33,184 nt of DNA from Brevibacterium sp. ZH18 (GCF_022748595.1 NZ_JALDSX010000040.1:1-33184), one strand, 5' to 3'. Shown: positions 16,125-24,654, counted from the first letter of the stretch. Notes: generated by a model from the sequence alone, not told the origin. Numbers and translations: made by a program.

Positions 16125-17681
16125 GAGAGCCCAGTCCTTCGACCATGCTTCAGGCGGCTGTGACAGCAGCTCTCCGGGCTCCAGCCATTCGTAGAGTTCG
16201 GCATAGGAGCGATGGTCGGCGGGCCCGACGTTGCGCTGGAGCATCTCCGGGCGCAGTTCGCGGGGATCGCTCACGCCCATCGCCGCCATGATCTCGACGG
16301 CCTGGGCAACTGTTGCCTCCTGGTAGTTGCGCACTCGTTCGCTCTTGTCGCCGACGTGCAGGGCCCGTTGGCGCCTGGGATCCTGAGTGGTGACTCCGAC
16401 CGGGCACAGGCCGGTGTGGCAGACCTGTGCTTGGATGCAGCCGATGGCCATCATCATCGCCCGTGCGGAATTCGTGTAGTCGGCGCCCTGGGCGAGACGC
16501 TTGACGATGTCGTTGCCCGCGGCCACCTTCCCGCTCGCGCCGATCCGGATCCGATCCCGCAGCCCGGTGCCGACCAGTGCGTTGTGGACCGTGAGCAGGC
16601 CGTCGGTCAGAGGCGTGCCCATATGGTCCTCGAACTCGAGCGGGGCCGCACCTGTACCACCTTCGGAGCCGTCGACGATGATGAAGTCCGGTGGCGTCCC
16701 GACGTCCTTGATGGCCTTGCAGATGGCCAGCACGTCGACCCGCGAGCCGACGCAGAGCTTGAACCCGGCAGGCTTCCCGCCCGAGAGGTCGCGCATCCGG
16801 GCGATGAATTCGATGAGCTCGATCGGTGTGCTGAATGCCGTGTGGGCGGCGGGGCTCACGCATTTCTCGCCTTGGGGGACTCCACGAGCGTGAGCGATCT
16901 CCGCGTTGACCTTCGCCGCCGGCAGAACACCGCCGATGCCCGGCTTGGCTCCCTGACTCAGCTTCAGCGAGACGCACTTGACCTGGTCGTTCGTGCTCTG
17001 GTCGGCGAACAGCTTGGGGTCGAACCGGCCGTCGCTCGTGCGCGTGCCGAAGTATCCGGAACCGACCTCCCAGATCAGATCACCACCGTTTTCGAGATGG
17101 TACGGGGAGATGCCGCCCTCGCCGGTGTCGTGGGCGAATCCGCCCATCTCGGCTCCGCGATTGAGCGCACGCACCGCGTTCGGTGACAGGGCACCGAAGC
17201 TCATGGCCGAGACGTTGAGCAGCGCCATACTGTAGGGCTGGGAACAGTCCGGTCCACCCACCATGACGCGGGGTGGCTGCGCAGGCTGGGGGACCGGTGC
17301 CGTGGAATGGGCGAGGTATTCGTAGCCGGCGGCGTTGACGTCGCGCTCGGTGCCGAAGGCCTTCTCTCCGTGGATGCCCTTCGAACGTTCGTAGACGATC
17401 GAACGGGTGTCGCGGTCGAAGGGCTTGCCGTCCCAGTTGCGTTCGATGAAGTACTGCTGGAGCTCGGGCCGCAGGGACTCGAGCAGGAATCTCAGGTGGC
17501 CGGCGACCGGGTAGTTGCGCAGGATCGCGTGCTTGGTCTGGACGAGGTCATAGATCGCCAGAATGACGAGGGCGGCGATCAGCGCACCGACGACCCACCA
17601 TGCCCACGGCCCGACGGTTGCGACCCAGCCCAATGCCACCACGGCGGCCAGCACCGAGGTGATTGCCAGAAAACGTCCCAT
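16095..17681 (-). CDS. Membrane-anchored FMN-binding glutamate synthase-family protein
   Basis: A 528-residue protein of the size and layout of the YerD-like family. Two N-terminal hydrophobic helices (about 3-22 and 27-47) anchor a glutamate-synthase central/FMN domain (about 130-480). FMN-site features include IVDGSEGGTGAAPLEFEDH (335-353) and IRIGASGKVAAGNDI. Three cysteines, Cys415, Cys421 and Cys426 in GCIQAQVCHTGLCPVG, match the 3Fe-4S site of glutamate synthase. The glutaminase domain is absent, so it cannot make glutamate from glutamine by itself. The family's reaction is unknown. In this region an amine-transferring or N-methylglutamate-type role is conceivable but unproven. A GGAGGAG site precedes the ATG. 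Confidence 0.82.
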   Translation of the reverse strand: MGRFLAITSVLAAVVALGWVATVGPWAWWVVGALIAALVILAIYDLVQTKHAILRNYPVAGHLRFLLESLRPELQQYFIERNWDGKPFDRDTRSIVYERSKGIHGEKAFGTERDVNAAGYEYLAHSTAPVPQPAQPPRVMVGGPDCSQPYSMALLNVSAMSFGALSPNAVRALNRGAEMGGFAHDTGEGGISPYHLENGGDLIWEVGSGYFGTRTSDGRFDPKLFADQSTNDQVKCVSLKLSQGAKPGIGGVLPAAKVNAEIAHARGVPQGEKCVSPAAHTAFSTPIELIEFIARMRDLSGGKPAGFKLCVGSRVDVLAICKAIKDVGTPPDFIIVDGSEGGTGAAPLEFEDHMGTPLTDGLLTVHNALVGTGLRDRIRIGASGKVAAGNDIVKRLAQGADYTNSARAMMMAIGCIQAQVCHTGLCPVGVTTQDPRRQRALHVGDKSERVRNYQEATVAQAVEIMAAMGVSDPRELRPEMLQRNVGPADHRSYAELYEWLEPGELLSQPPEAWSKDWALAESSTFHRR

Positions 17682-17920
17682 TGCGAACTCCTCCCACAGG
17701 AAAGGTGGAGCCCCGCATTGCGGGTCGCGATCTCCGCGACGGGCGCCGTCGGCGATCAGTGCAGAAGGGCGGCGTCGGGCAGCATCTCTCTGTTGCCATG
17801 ATAGGCCTCAATCACCGAGGCGGTGGTTGCGATCTGCTGTCGTGCGAAACGACGGTGCCGAGTTGAGTCTCGGACCACCTCGGCGGGCTCAGGTCTCGGA
17901 GGAATCCGGAGTCGGCAAGC

Positions 17921-18787
17921 TCAGCTGTCGGCGGGTACCGTCGCGCCGTCGATGTTGCCGAGCTGGGTGAGCTGCTTGCGGCGCCAGCTTTCGGTGTCCT
18001 TGATCTGGTTGAACGTGTAGATGTGCAGCCCGGCCACGCCCATCGTCGGATCGTCGAAGACGGGAGCGAGCCTGTCGAGGAACTTGCGCGGATTGTATCC
18101 GCCGGGTCGGGCCATCCGCGTGAAGGTCGAGGTGTTCTTGCGCAGGAAGCGCGTGGACTCTCCGACGCCGATCTTCGTTGCGATCCGCGCGAGTTTGGCG
18201 AGTTCGACCTTGCCGGCGATGCCGAGGATGAGGGGCAACTCGATGCCGCGGGCACGCACACGCGCCAGCCAGGCGGCGATGATCCCGGGATCGAAGCACA
18301 GATTCGACACCAGGTGGGTGGCGTAGTCGCGCTTGTCCCACATGGCCTGGACGGTGATGTCGTCGGCGATGAGCGGATGGGTCTCCGGATAGGCGCTGAC
18401 GCCGAGGTGCTTGATCGGTGCGGCCATGCTCGCGAGGTCGGTGATGAGGTCGAACGCGCCCGCGTAGCCTCCGGCCGGCGGTGTCGCATCGCCCGCGGGT
18501 ACGAAGATCCTGTCGATGCCGGCGGCGGTGATGCGGTCGACGATCTCCTGGAGTTCGGTTCTGCCGTGGACCATGCGCGCAGCGATATGAGGCACGGCGT
18601 TGAAGCCCAGCGCCTGCAGCTGTTCCGCGGTCGACAGGGTTGCCTCGAGCGTCAGTCCGGTCGACGCGGTCACAGTGATGACGCGGCCGGGGGCGACGTA
18701 CTCGTGGACGCGGTCGACGATGCCTGCGGTGGGGAGGATCTCGTATCGCGCGTCGGCCAGCAGCGCACGCAATGCTGTCTGTGACAT
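17921..18787 (-). CDS. Methylenetetrahydrofolate reductase-family protein (MetF-like)
   Basis: A 288-residue TIM-barrel flavoprotein of MetF length. Recognisable features include the N-terminal ITVTASTGLTLEATL region, the GIDRIFVPAGDATPPAGGYAGAFDLI segment where MetF has its LRGD(x)P loop, and GLHIYTFNQIKDTESW near the C-terminus, equivalent to the GxHFYTLN segment of MetF. The frame is open upstream, but the ATG at 18787 follows GGGAG by five bases and starts the fold. Paired head-to-head with a folate-dependent demethylase gene, it probably runs in the oxidative direction, turning 5-methyl-THF into 5,10-methylene-THF, as in other THF-dependent demethylation pathways, and not in methionine synthesis. 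Direction is inference from context. Confidence 0.75.
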   Translation of the reverse strand: MSQTALRALLADARYEILPTAGIVDRVHEYVAPGRVITVTASTGLTLEATLSTAEQLQALGFNAVPHIAARMVHGRTELQEIVDRITAAGIDRIFVPAGDATPPAGGYAGAFDLITDLASMAAPIKHLGVSAYPETHPLIADDITVQAMWDKRDYATHLVSNLCFDPGIIAAWLARVRARGIELPLILGIAGKVELAKLARIATKIGVGESTRFLRKNTSTFTRMARPGGYNPRKFLDRLAPVFDDPTMGVAGLHIYTFNQIKDTESWRRKQLTQLGNIDGATVPADS

Positions 18788-18881
18788 GTCGTCTCCCTTG
18801 AGAGCCTCCCCGGAATGTTCCCGGTGAGCAATGAATCTGAGCCGAAGCCCTTGCTTCCACTGTGCTTTCGATCCTACACTC

Positions 18882-18923
18882 AGTATACCCATATTATGGG
18901 AATGAGGTTCCATAATATAGAAC
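18882..18923. promoter_or_regulatory. Paired palindromic operators in the reductase/demethylase divergent region
   Basis: Two similar palindromes, CCCATATTATGGG (18888-18900, perfect) and GTTCCATAATATAGAAC (18907-18923, one mismatched pair), have centres 21 bp apart, two turns of the helix, so bound dimers would sit on the same face. Their shared core is CCATAwTATrG. A TATACT -10 box for the reductase gene lies at 18882-18887 on the minus strand, directly beside site 1, and site 2 lies just upstream of the demethylase start. This layout fits a regulator controlling both genes at once. Confidence 0.65.
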
Positions 18924-18943
18924 TCTCACGCAGGGGGAACACC

Positions 18944-20248
18944 ATGGACAACAACGTCCCGTCGGTTGATCAGAGTGACCGAAAGGTCCCGATCAACCTA
19001 CGGCAATCAGGCCCGACGCCAGTCGAAATGCTCATCGACACCCGAGTGCGGAAGTCACCGTACTGGGAGCTGTCCATGCAGGCAGGATGCTGGCGTGCAT
19101 CGATCTACAACCGCATGTACCACCCTCGTGGATACGTGTCCCGCGAAGATGGCGGAATGATGGCCGAGTACCGGCCGCTGGTCACGGACGTGACCTTGTG
19201 GAACGTGGCCGTCGAACGTCAGATTCAGGTCAAAGGTCCCGACGCCGAGGCGTTCGTGAACTATGTCATCACCCGTGACGCGACCAAGATCCCCGTCATG
19301 CGCGCCCGCTACGTCATCCTGTGCAATGAAGCCGGTGGCATCCTCAATGACCCGATCCTGCTGCGCGTGGCGATCGACGAGTTCTGGTTCAGTCTCTCGG
19401 ACACCGATCTCATGCTGTGGCTGCAGGGCGTCAACGTGGGCAAGGGGTTCGATGTCACGATCGCCGAGATCGACGTCTCGCCGGTCCAGATCCAGGGACC
19501 GAAGTCCGTCGACGTCATCGCCGATCTCGTCGGCGAAGAAGGTCGCGAACTGCCCAGCTATGGACTCCTCGAAGCGCAGGTGGGTGGTCATGACGTGATC
19601 ATCTCGCAGACCGGCTTCACCGGGGAGAAGGGGTACGAGATCTACCTCAAGGACTCGACGAAGTACGCCGAGGACATGTGGAACGCCGTGCTCGAAGCCG
19701 GAGTGCCCTACAACCTCAAGGTCGTCGCACCCAGCCACCATCGCAGGATCGCCGCCGGCATTCTGTCCTGGGGTCAGGACATGGACTTCGAGACCTACCC
19801 CTTCCAGGTCAACCTGAGCTATCAGGTGCCGCGCAAGAAGGAGGCCGACTACGTCGGAAAGGCTCGGCTCGAGGAGGTGCGCGCACAGATCGAGGCCGGT
19901 GCACCGCCGTTCAAGACTCAGCTCGTGGGTCTGCTGATCGGAGGCAAGCCGATCACGGACTATGCTCCGGACTTCTGGTTGGTCAGCGCGAGCGCAGACG
20001 GCGAGGCAGTCGGGTACGTGACGTCACCGTGGTATTCGCCGGAGCTCGAGGCCAACATCGCCATGGCCCATGTTCCCGTCGAAGCGACGGCGCTGGGCAC
20101 CGAGTACTGGGTGCACCTGCCCGAGCCCTTCGCCGACACCGAGGGAGAGCCTGTTCGCGCCGAGGTGGTGGAGATGCCGTTCCGACCGAGCGTCAATCCC
20201 AACCAGCGTGAGCTGCTCAAGGGCCGTGGCCTCGACGCCGCAGTCTGA
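18944..20248 (+). CDS. DmdA-like tetrahydrofolate-dependent demethylase (GcvT family)
   Basis: A 434-residue GcvT-fold protein. The order of conserved blocks follows dimethylsulfoniopropionate demethylase DmdA: WNVAVERQIQVKGPDAEAF (86-104), GGILNDPILLRVAIDEFWFS (131-150), DVSPVQIQGPK (177-187), a GFTGEKGYEIY block (224-234), and a C-terminal barrel domain with VGYVTSPWYSPELEANIA (356-373). Such enzymes move a methyl group from the substrate directly to THF, giving 5-methyl-THF. The substrate may be DMSP, glycine betaine or another methylated compound; sequence alone does not decide. A roughly 40-residue N-terminal extension precedes the fold. The ATG at 18944 has AGGGGG eight bases upstream. 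The divergent reductase gene would re-oxidise its product. Confidence 0.78.
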   Translation: MDNNVPSVDQSDRKVPINLRQSGPTPVEMLIDTRVRKSPYWELSMQAGCWRASIYNRMYHPRGYVSREDGGMMAEYRPLVTDVTLWNVAVERQIQVKGPDAEAFVNYVITRDATKIPVMRARYVILCNEAGGILNDPILLRVAIDEFWFSLSDTDLMLWLQGVNVGKGFDVTIAEIDVSPVQIQGPKSVDVIADLVGEEGRELPSYGLLEAQVGGHDVIISQTGFTGEKGYEIYLKDSTKYAEDMWNAVLEAGVPYNLKVVAPSHHRRIAAGILSWGQDMDFETYPFQVNLSYQVPRKKEADYVGKARLEEVRAQIEAGAPPFKTQLVGLLIGGKPITDYAPDFWLVSASADGEAVGYVTSPWYSPELEANIAMAHVPVEATALGTEYWVHLPEPFADTEGEPVRAEVVEMPFRPSVNPNQRELLKGRGLDAAV

Positions 20249-20309
20249 CTCGCTGCGGCTGCGTGCCTTCGTCGGGCACGTGCGTCGCTGACACCATCCT
20301 CCCGCAGAC

Positions 20310-20351
20310 GACAGTGCGGCCACCGGAGACTTCTCCGGTGGCCGCACTGTC
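20310..20351. terminator. Strong bidirectional terminator hairpin
   Basis: A perfect 19-bp stem (20310-20328 paired with 20333-20351) with a four-base ACTT loop. It lies between the convergent demethylase gene (ending at 20248) and APC permease gene (ending at 20467). No T-run follows on either strand, which is common for actinobacterial terminators. Confidence 0.85.
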
Positions 20352-20466
20352 ATGTCTGGAGCCCTGGGCCTGTGCGTCGGCAAAGCCTGTGCGCGGGCAG
20401 GGCTGGTGCGTCGGTAGGCCGGTGCTGAGACGTATCGTCAGCGCCGGGTTCCCGCCTCTGAGGCGC

Positions 20467-21921
20467 TCAGCGCTTGAAGCGTGCCTTGACCTTCGCGAGC
20501 AGTTCGTCCTCTGCGTTCGGCCCGGCCTTGACGCCACGGGGGAGGCGGAACATGAAGAACACGCCGACCGCCAACCAGAGGGCGAACATCGCCCACGACT
20601 GCCAGGCCAGCTGGGCCGAGACCGGAGTGATCGGCAGGTAGAGGACGAAGAGGGCGAGGGTGAGGACGGCCGAGATGACACCGATGACGAAGCCGCCGTT
20701 GCCCTTGCCGCCGATGCGCAGCGGACGGTCCATCGCCGGTTCGCGCTTGCGCAGGACCAGGAAGCCGATGCTGACGAGGAAGTAGGCGATGACGATGGCT
20801 GGTGATCCGGCATCGACGATCCAGCCGAGAGCAGCCGAACCGAGGAACGGGGCCAGGGCGGAGAGGATGCCGATGAAGATGATCGAGTTGACCGGGGTGC
20901 GGTAGCGCGGGTGCAGTTTGCCGAACCACGCAGGGATCATGCCAGCGACGGCCATGGCCCACATCAGGCGTGAGGATCCCATGAGGAAGGCGTTCCAGGA
21001 AGTGATGATTCCGGCCAGACCACCAGCGATGACGAGCTTGCCCCAGACGGCGGAGTCGAACATGGCGGTCAGTGCGTCTGCGGTGACGAGGTCGTGGGTC
21101 GCGAGCTCCGAGGCGGGCATCGCCAGTGATGTCATCCAGATGATGATGACGTAGAACGCGATGGCCATGAAGACCGAGGCGACGACGAGTTTGCCGATCT
21201 TGGCCGGAGGAAGGTTGATCTCCTCGGCGGACTGGGGGATGACGTCGAAGCCGACGAACAGGAAGGGCACGACCGCGACGACTGCGATGAAGCCTGAGCC
21301 GCCGCCGGTGAAGAGCGGCTCAGCGTTGGCTGCTTCGCCGCCGACCAGACCGCCGGCCAGGAGCAGGAGGGCGACGATGATGAGGAACGAGACCACGAAC
21401 GTCTGCACAAGAGAGGCGATCTTGACTCCGCGGATGTTGATCCAGGAGATGATGATCGCGGTGATCGTGCCGACGAGCGCCCAGGTCAGGTACACGTCGA
21501 AGTCCGCGATGGTCCACAGTTTGATGTGCTCGAGGTTCGGGAACAGGTAGAGAGCCGTCTTCGGAACTGCGACCGCCTCGAACATCACGACGCTGATGTA
21601 GCCGCCGGTGATCGCCCACGAGCCGAACAGTGAGACCTGGGGGCCCATCGCCCGGATGAGGTAGTTGTGCTCACCACCGGCGTGCGGCATCGCCGCGACG
21701 AGTTCGGAGTACACCGTGCCGACAAAGCACATGATGATGCCGCCGACGACGAAGGCGAGGATCGCTCCCATCGTGCCGGCGCCGCTGAGCCAATCACCGG
21801 TGAGGACGACCCACCCGAATCCGATCATCGCGCCGAAGCCGATGAACAGCGCATCGACTGATCCGAGCGCTTTCACAAACCCGTGGTCGCGGTCGGTGGT
21901 TCCTGCTTGGGACTGGCTCAT
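20467..21921 (-). CDS. APC-superfamily amino acid/amine permease
   Basis: A 484-residue transporter with about twelve membrane helices. The first helix carries the APC unwound substrate-binding motif (IGFGAMIGFGW, about 27-37), and helix 6 has a FVGFDVIPQSAEEI motif typical of APC/APA members. It should be an H+- or Na+-driven symporter or exchanger for an amino acid or amine. The start at 21921 has GAGAGG six bases upstream. A palindrome-like sequence over its likely -10 box resembles the operator of the dehydrogenase-etfBA operon, so it may import the substrate of that pathway (inference). Its C-terminus is basic and cytoplasmic. Confidence 0.85.
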   Translation of the reverse strand: MSQSQAGTTDRDHGFVKALGSVDALFIGFGAMIGFGWVVLTGDWLSGAGTMGAILAFVVGGIIMCFVGTVYSELVAAMPHAGGEHNYLIRAMGPQVSLFGSWAITGGYISVVMFEAVAVPKTALYLFPNLEHIKLWTIADFDVYLTWALVGTITAIIISWINIRGVKIASLVQTFVVSFLIIVALLLLAGGLVGGEAANAEPLFTGGGSGFIAVVAVVPFLFVGFDVIPQSAEEINLPPAKIGKLVVASVFMAIAFYVIIIWMTSLAMPASELATHDLVTADALTAMFDSAVWGKLVIAGGLAGIITSWNAFLMGSSRLMWAMAVAGMIPAWFGKLHPRYRTPVNSIIFIGILSALAPFLGSAALGWIVDAGSPAIVIAYFLVSIGFLVLRKREPAMDRPLRIGGKGNGGFVIGVISAVLTLALFVLYLPITPVSAQLAWQSWAMFALWLAVGVFFMFRLPRGVKAGPNAEDELLAKVKARFKR

Positions 21922-21949
21922 GGTGGGCCTCTCGTCGTGTGGTAGTTCT

Positions 21950-21965
21950 GTTGCACAGTAGCAGG
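21950..21965 (-). promoter_or_regulatory. Possible shared operator at the permease promoter
   Basis: GTTGCACAGTAGCAGG (21950-21965) shares the exact half-site GTTGCACA with the palindrome of the dehydrogenase operon and keeps GCA in the second arm. On the minus strand both sequences place a TAxxGT-like -10 box directly before GTGCAAC. It lies about 30 bp upstream of the permease start. Confidence 0.4.
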
Positions 21966-22083
21966 ATTCTGAGAGTTTCCGGTCAGTAATCTTCGTAAAA
22001 GATCAATATGAACAACAAGGCCGTATGGGGCCGAGGTGACCTGGGAATTTGTCGTGATTGCCGCCGCAGGGTCCGGACGGTGC

Positions 22084-22089
22084 TAGATT
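22084..22089 (+). promoter_or_regulatory. Possible -10 box for the potassium transporter gene
   Basis: TAGATT lies seven bases before the GTG at 22097, and there is no ribosome-binding site between them. This fits a leaderless transcript. No clear -35 box is present. Confidence 0.4.
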
Positions 22090-22096
22090 TCACGCT

Positions 22097-23431
22097 GTGC
22101 ACAGCACACATCGCAATGCCATCGCCCGTGTGGTGATCGGCTATCTCACGGCCCTCGTGATCGGCACCGGGCTGTTGATGACTCCGGCCGCCACCGTAGC
22201 TGACGGTGGAATCTCCTTACTCTCTGCTCTCTTCACCGCGACCTCGTCCTTGAGCGTGACCGGTTTGGCGGTGCTCGACACCGGCGGCGACTTCACGTTC
22301 TTCGGCCAGGTCGTCATCCTCCTGCTCATCCAGGCAGGCGGGCTCGGCGTCATCCTCCTGACCACTCTCTTCGCCCTGGCTGTGGCCGGACGTGCCGGAC
22401 TCAAGCTGCGGCAGTCCGTGGCCTCGGAGGCGAAGAGTGCAGGCATCGGCGGGATTCGACCGATGGTCTTGCGGGTCATCCGACTGACCCTGATCGCGGA
22501 ACTCGCGGTCGCCTCGGCGCTGTTCCTCCGGTTCCTCCTCCACTATGACGAACCCGTCGGCGCTGCGGCCTGGGACGGGATCTTCCACGCCGTCTCGGCG
22601 TTCAACAATGCGGGCTTCGGGCTCAGGTCCGACAGCCTCGTGTCGTATGTTGCTGATCCGTTCATCTGCGGGCCCATCGGACTGGCGCTCATCGTCGGTG
22701 GTCTGGGATACCCCGTGCTGCTTGAACTCTTCCGCAGCTATGCGGTTCCGCGGACGTGGAGCATGACGACGCGGACGGTCCTCGTCATGACGCCCATCCT
22801 GCTGGTGGCCGGAACCGTCTTCGTTGCGGCGCTGGAGTGGAACAACCCCGGGACTCTGGGCAGGCTCGACGTCTGGGGTCAGATTCAGGCCGCAGCCTTC
22901 CAGTCGACGACCACGCGCACTGCCGGCTTCAACTCGGTTGACATGTCGGCGCTGCGCCCGGTCACCTGGTTCGGGATGGACATCCTCATGTTCATCGGCG
23001 GCGGCCCGGCGGGTACGGCCGGCGGTGTGAAGATTACGACGATCATGGTGCTGGCGGCGATGACGTGGACGGAAATCTCGGGCGGACGTGCGGTCAACCT
23101 CTTCGGCAAACGCGTCGCCCGGTCGGTGCACCGTCAGGCGACGACTGTCATCGTCCTCGCCCTCATGCTGATCGTCCTCGCCACGATGCTCATCATGATC
23201 GACGCCCCGGACCTCGACTTCGACCGGATCCTGTTCGAAGTCGTCTCGGCCTTCGGCACGGTGGGCCTGACGACGGGGATCACGACCGAGTTGCCGGGCC
23301 TCAGCCAGGTCGTGCTCATCGTCATGATGATCGTCGGTCGGCTGGGTCCTGTCACAGCCGCCTCGGCGCTGGCATTGCGTGCTCGCCCCCTGCGATTCGA
23401 ACTTCCGGTCGAACGACCGTTGATCGGCTGA
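22097..23431 (+). CDS. TrkH/KtrB-type potassium channel subunit
   Basis: A 444-residue membrane protein with the fourfold repeated pore architecture of the TrkH/KtrB family. All four selectivity-filter loops are visible: SVTGL (53-57), NNAGF (170-174), TRTAGF (273-278) and GTVGL (387-391), each with the essential glycine. It forms the membrane pore for potassium, or potassium plus sodium, uptake. The GTG at 22097 is preferred over a TTG 13 codons upstream because a -10 box lies seven bases before it and neither start has a Shine-Dalgarno sequence. The regulatory subunit gene follows 56 bp downstream in the same direction. Confidence 0.9.
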   Translation: MHSTHRNAIARVVIGYLTALVIGTGLLMTPAATVADGGISLLSALFTATSSLSVTGLAVLDTGGDFTFFGQVVILLLIQAGGLGVILLTTLFALAVAGRAGLKLRQSVASEAKSAGIGGIRPMVLRVIRLTLIAELAVASALFLRFLLHYDEPVGAAAWDGIFHAVSAFNNAGFGLRSDSLVSYVADPFICGPIGLALIVGGLGYPVLLELFRSYAVPRTWSMTTRTVLVMTPILLVAGTVFVAALEWNNPGTLGRLDVWGQIQAAAFQSTTTRTAGFNSVDMSALRPVTWFGMDILMFIGGGPAGTAGGVKITTIMVLAAMTWTEISGGRAVNLFGKRVARSVHRQATTVIVLALMLIVLATMLIMIDAPDLDFDRILFEVVSAFGTVGLTTGITTELPGLSQVVLIVMMIVGRLGPVTAASALALRARPLRFELPVERPLIG

Positions 23432-23487
23432 TCGTGAAGCAGGACCAATCGGGCCTGTGGGGATCAGATGACTGGTGAAAGGAACTG

Positions 23488-24222
23488 ATGATGAGCGACA
23501 GATCTTGGCTGGCCCGTCCGGCGGCGTTCTTCGGCGACTCGAAGCCGCTGGCGAAGAACGGCGGTGTTGCCGTGATCGGCCTCGGCCGGTTCGGCGGTTC
23601 ACTCGCGCGCGAACTCAGCGCGCATGGGGTCGATGTCATCGGGGTCGACATCGACGAGGCGGTGGTGGAGAGCTTCGACGGACAGCTGGCCCATGTGTCC
23701 CGGGCTGACGCCACCGACGAGGTGGTGCTGCGTCAGCTGGGCATCGACGAGGTCAGCCGGGTCGTCATCGCGATCGGCAGCGACCTGCAGGCGAGCATCC
23801 TCACGGCGTCGAAGATCCTCAAGATCGGCAACCGGCACATCTGGGCCAAAGCGATCAGCGAACCCCACGCGGAGATCCTCCATCAGCTGGGTATCACGAA
23901 CGTGGTGCGGCCGGAGAACGATATGGGAGCCCGGCTTGCCCACCTCATCCGGGGGCACATCTCCGACTTTCTGCCGATCGATGCGGACTTCGTGCTGGCA
24001 CGCACCACCCCGCCGACGCGGATCGCCGATCAGCCGTTGGCCTCGGCGAATGTTCGACAGCGCTATGGGGTCACGATCGTCGCGTTCAAACGTGAGGAGG
24101 GCGGCACGTGGGACATCGCCGATCGCGATGTGACTCTCTACACCGACAACGAGATCCTCGTAGCCGGCTCACCGAAGAACGTCGAGGCCTTCAGCGAACT
24201 CGACAAGGACGTCGAGGGGTAA
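23488..24222 (+). CDS. TrkA/KtrA-type potassium uptake regulatory subunit
   Basis: A 244-residue cytoplasmic protein with a Rossmann RCK-N domain (about 25-145) and an RCK-C domain (about 155-240). The nucleotide-binding motif IGLGRFGGSLA (about 30-40) and the acidic end of strand 2 (GVDIDEA) are intact, so it should bind NAD(H) or ADP/ATP and gate the channel subunit encoded just upstream. Two ATGs at 23488 and 23491 follow an AAAGGA site; the second has better spacing, but either may be used. The first 22 residues are an extra N-terminal stretch. The gene ends only three bases from the end of the convergent haem monooxygenase gene. Confidence 0.9.
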   Translation: MMSDRSWLARPAAFFGDSKPLAKNGGVAVIGLGRFGGSLARELSAHGVDVIGVDIDEAVVESFDGQLAHVSRADATDEVVLRQLGIDEVSRVVIAIGSDLQASILTASKILKIGNRHIWAKAISEPHAEILHQLGITNVVRPENDMGARLAHLIRGHISDFLPIDADFVLARTTPPTRIADQPLASANVRQRYGVTIVAFKREEGGTWDIADRDVTLYTDNEILVAGSPKNVEAFSELDKDVEG

Positions 24223-24225
24223 GCC

Positions 24226-24522
24226 TCACTCGCCGAGGTCGACGACCTCGAACTCGAGCAGGTCGGCCTGTTCCGACACGGGCTTGGCTCCGCCGGTCTC
24301 ATGTGCCGGGGTGCGCGCGGAGCGCCAGTTCTCGAAGTCCTCGCGGGTGGCCCACTGGGTGTAGACGAAGTACTTGTCGCCGCCGGAGACGGGGCGCAGC
24401 AGCTGGAAACCCTCGAAGCCAGGCGAACCGTCGACAGAATGCTTGCGGGCTGCGAAGCGTTTCTCGAGTTCGGCGCGAGCGGGTTCGGGAACGGTAAGAG
24501 TGTTGATGGCAACGACGGACAT
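24226..24522 (-). CDS. Haem-degrading monooxygenase-like protein (IsdG/ABM family)
   Basis: A 98-residue single ferredoxin-fold domain of the antibiotic-biosynthesis-monooxygenase family. The residues of the IsdG-type catalytic triad are all present at close to their usual positions: Asn7 (AINTLTV), Trp66 (FENWRSAR) and His74 (PAHE). IsdG-like enzymes dimerise and open the haem ring to release iron. This supports a haem oxygenase role over a general quinol monooxygenase, although haem-import genes are not nearby. The ATG at 24522 follows GAGGAG by five bases; a longer upstream frame lacks such a site. There is no space for a terminator before the convergent potassium gene. Confidence 0.78.
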   Translation of the reverse strand: MSVVAINTLTVPEPARAELEKRFAARKHSVDGSPGFEGFQLLRPVSGGDKYFVYTQWATREDFENWRSARTPAHETGGAKPVSEQADLLEFEVVDLGE

Positions 24523-24654
24523 GTCGGCTCCTCTATCGGTGGGAACAGCGGTCACCAGCGACACTACGACCAGTTTCTGAGTCCCCACTGAGGTGTCCAC
24601 ATGAGCGGTCTTCGGGTCTCAGCAGCGGGATCCTCCGCAGTCCGCGTAGGAGGC

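Noticed and set aside
22217..23602. Long minus-strand frame opposite the potassium channel gene
   Set aside because: It has an unnaturally charged, low-complexity protein sequence, while the plus strand encodes four clear potassium filter loops.
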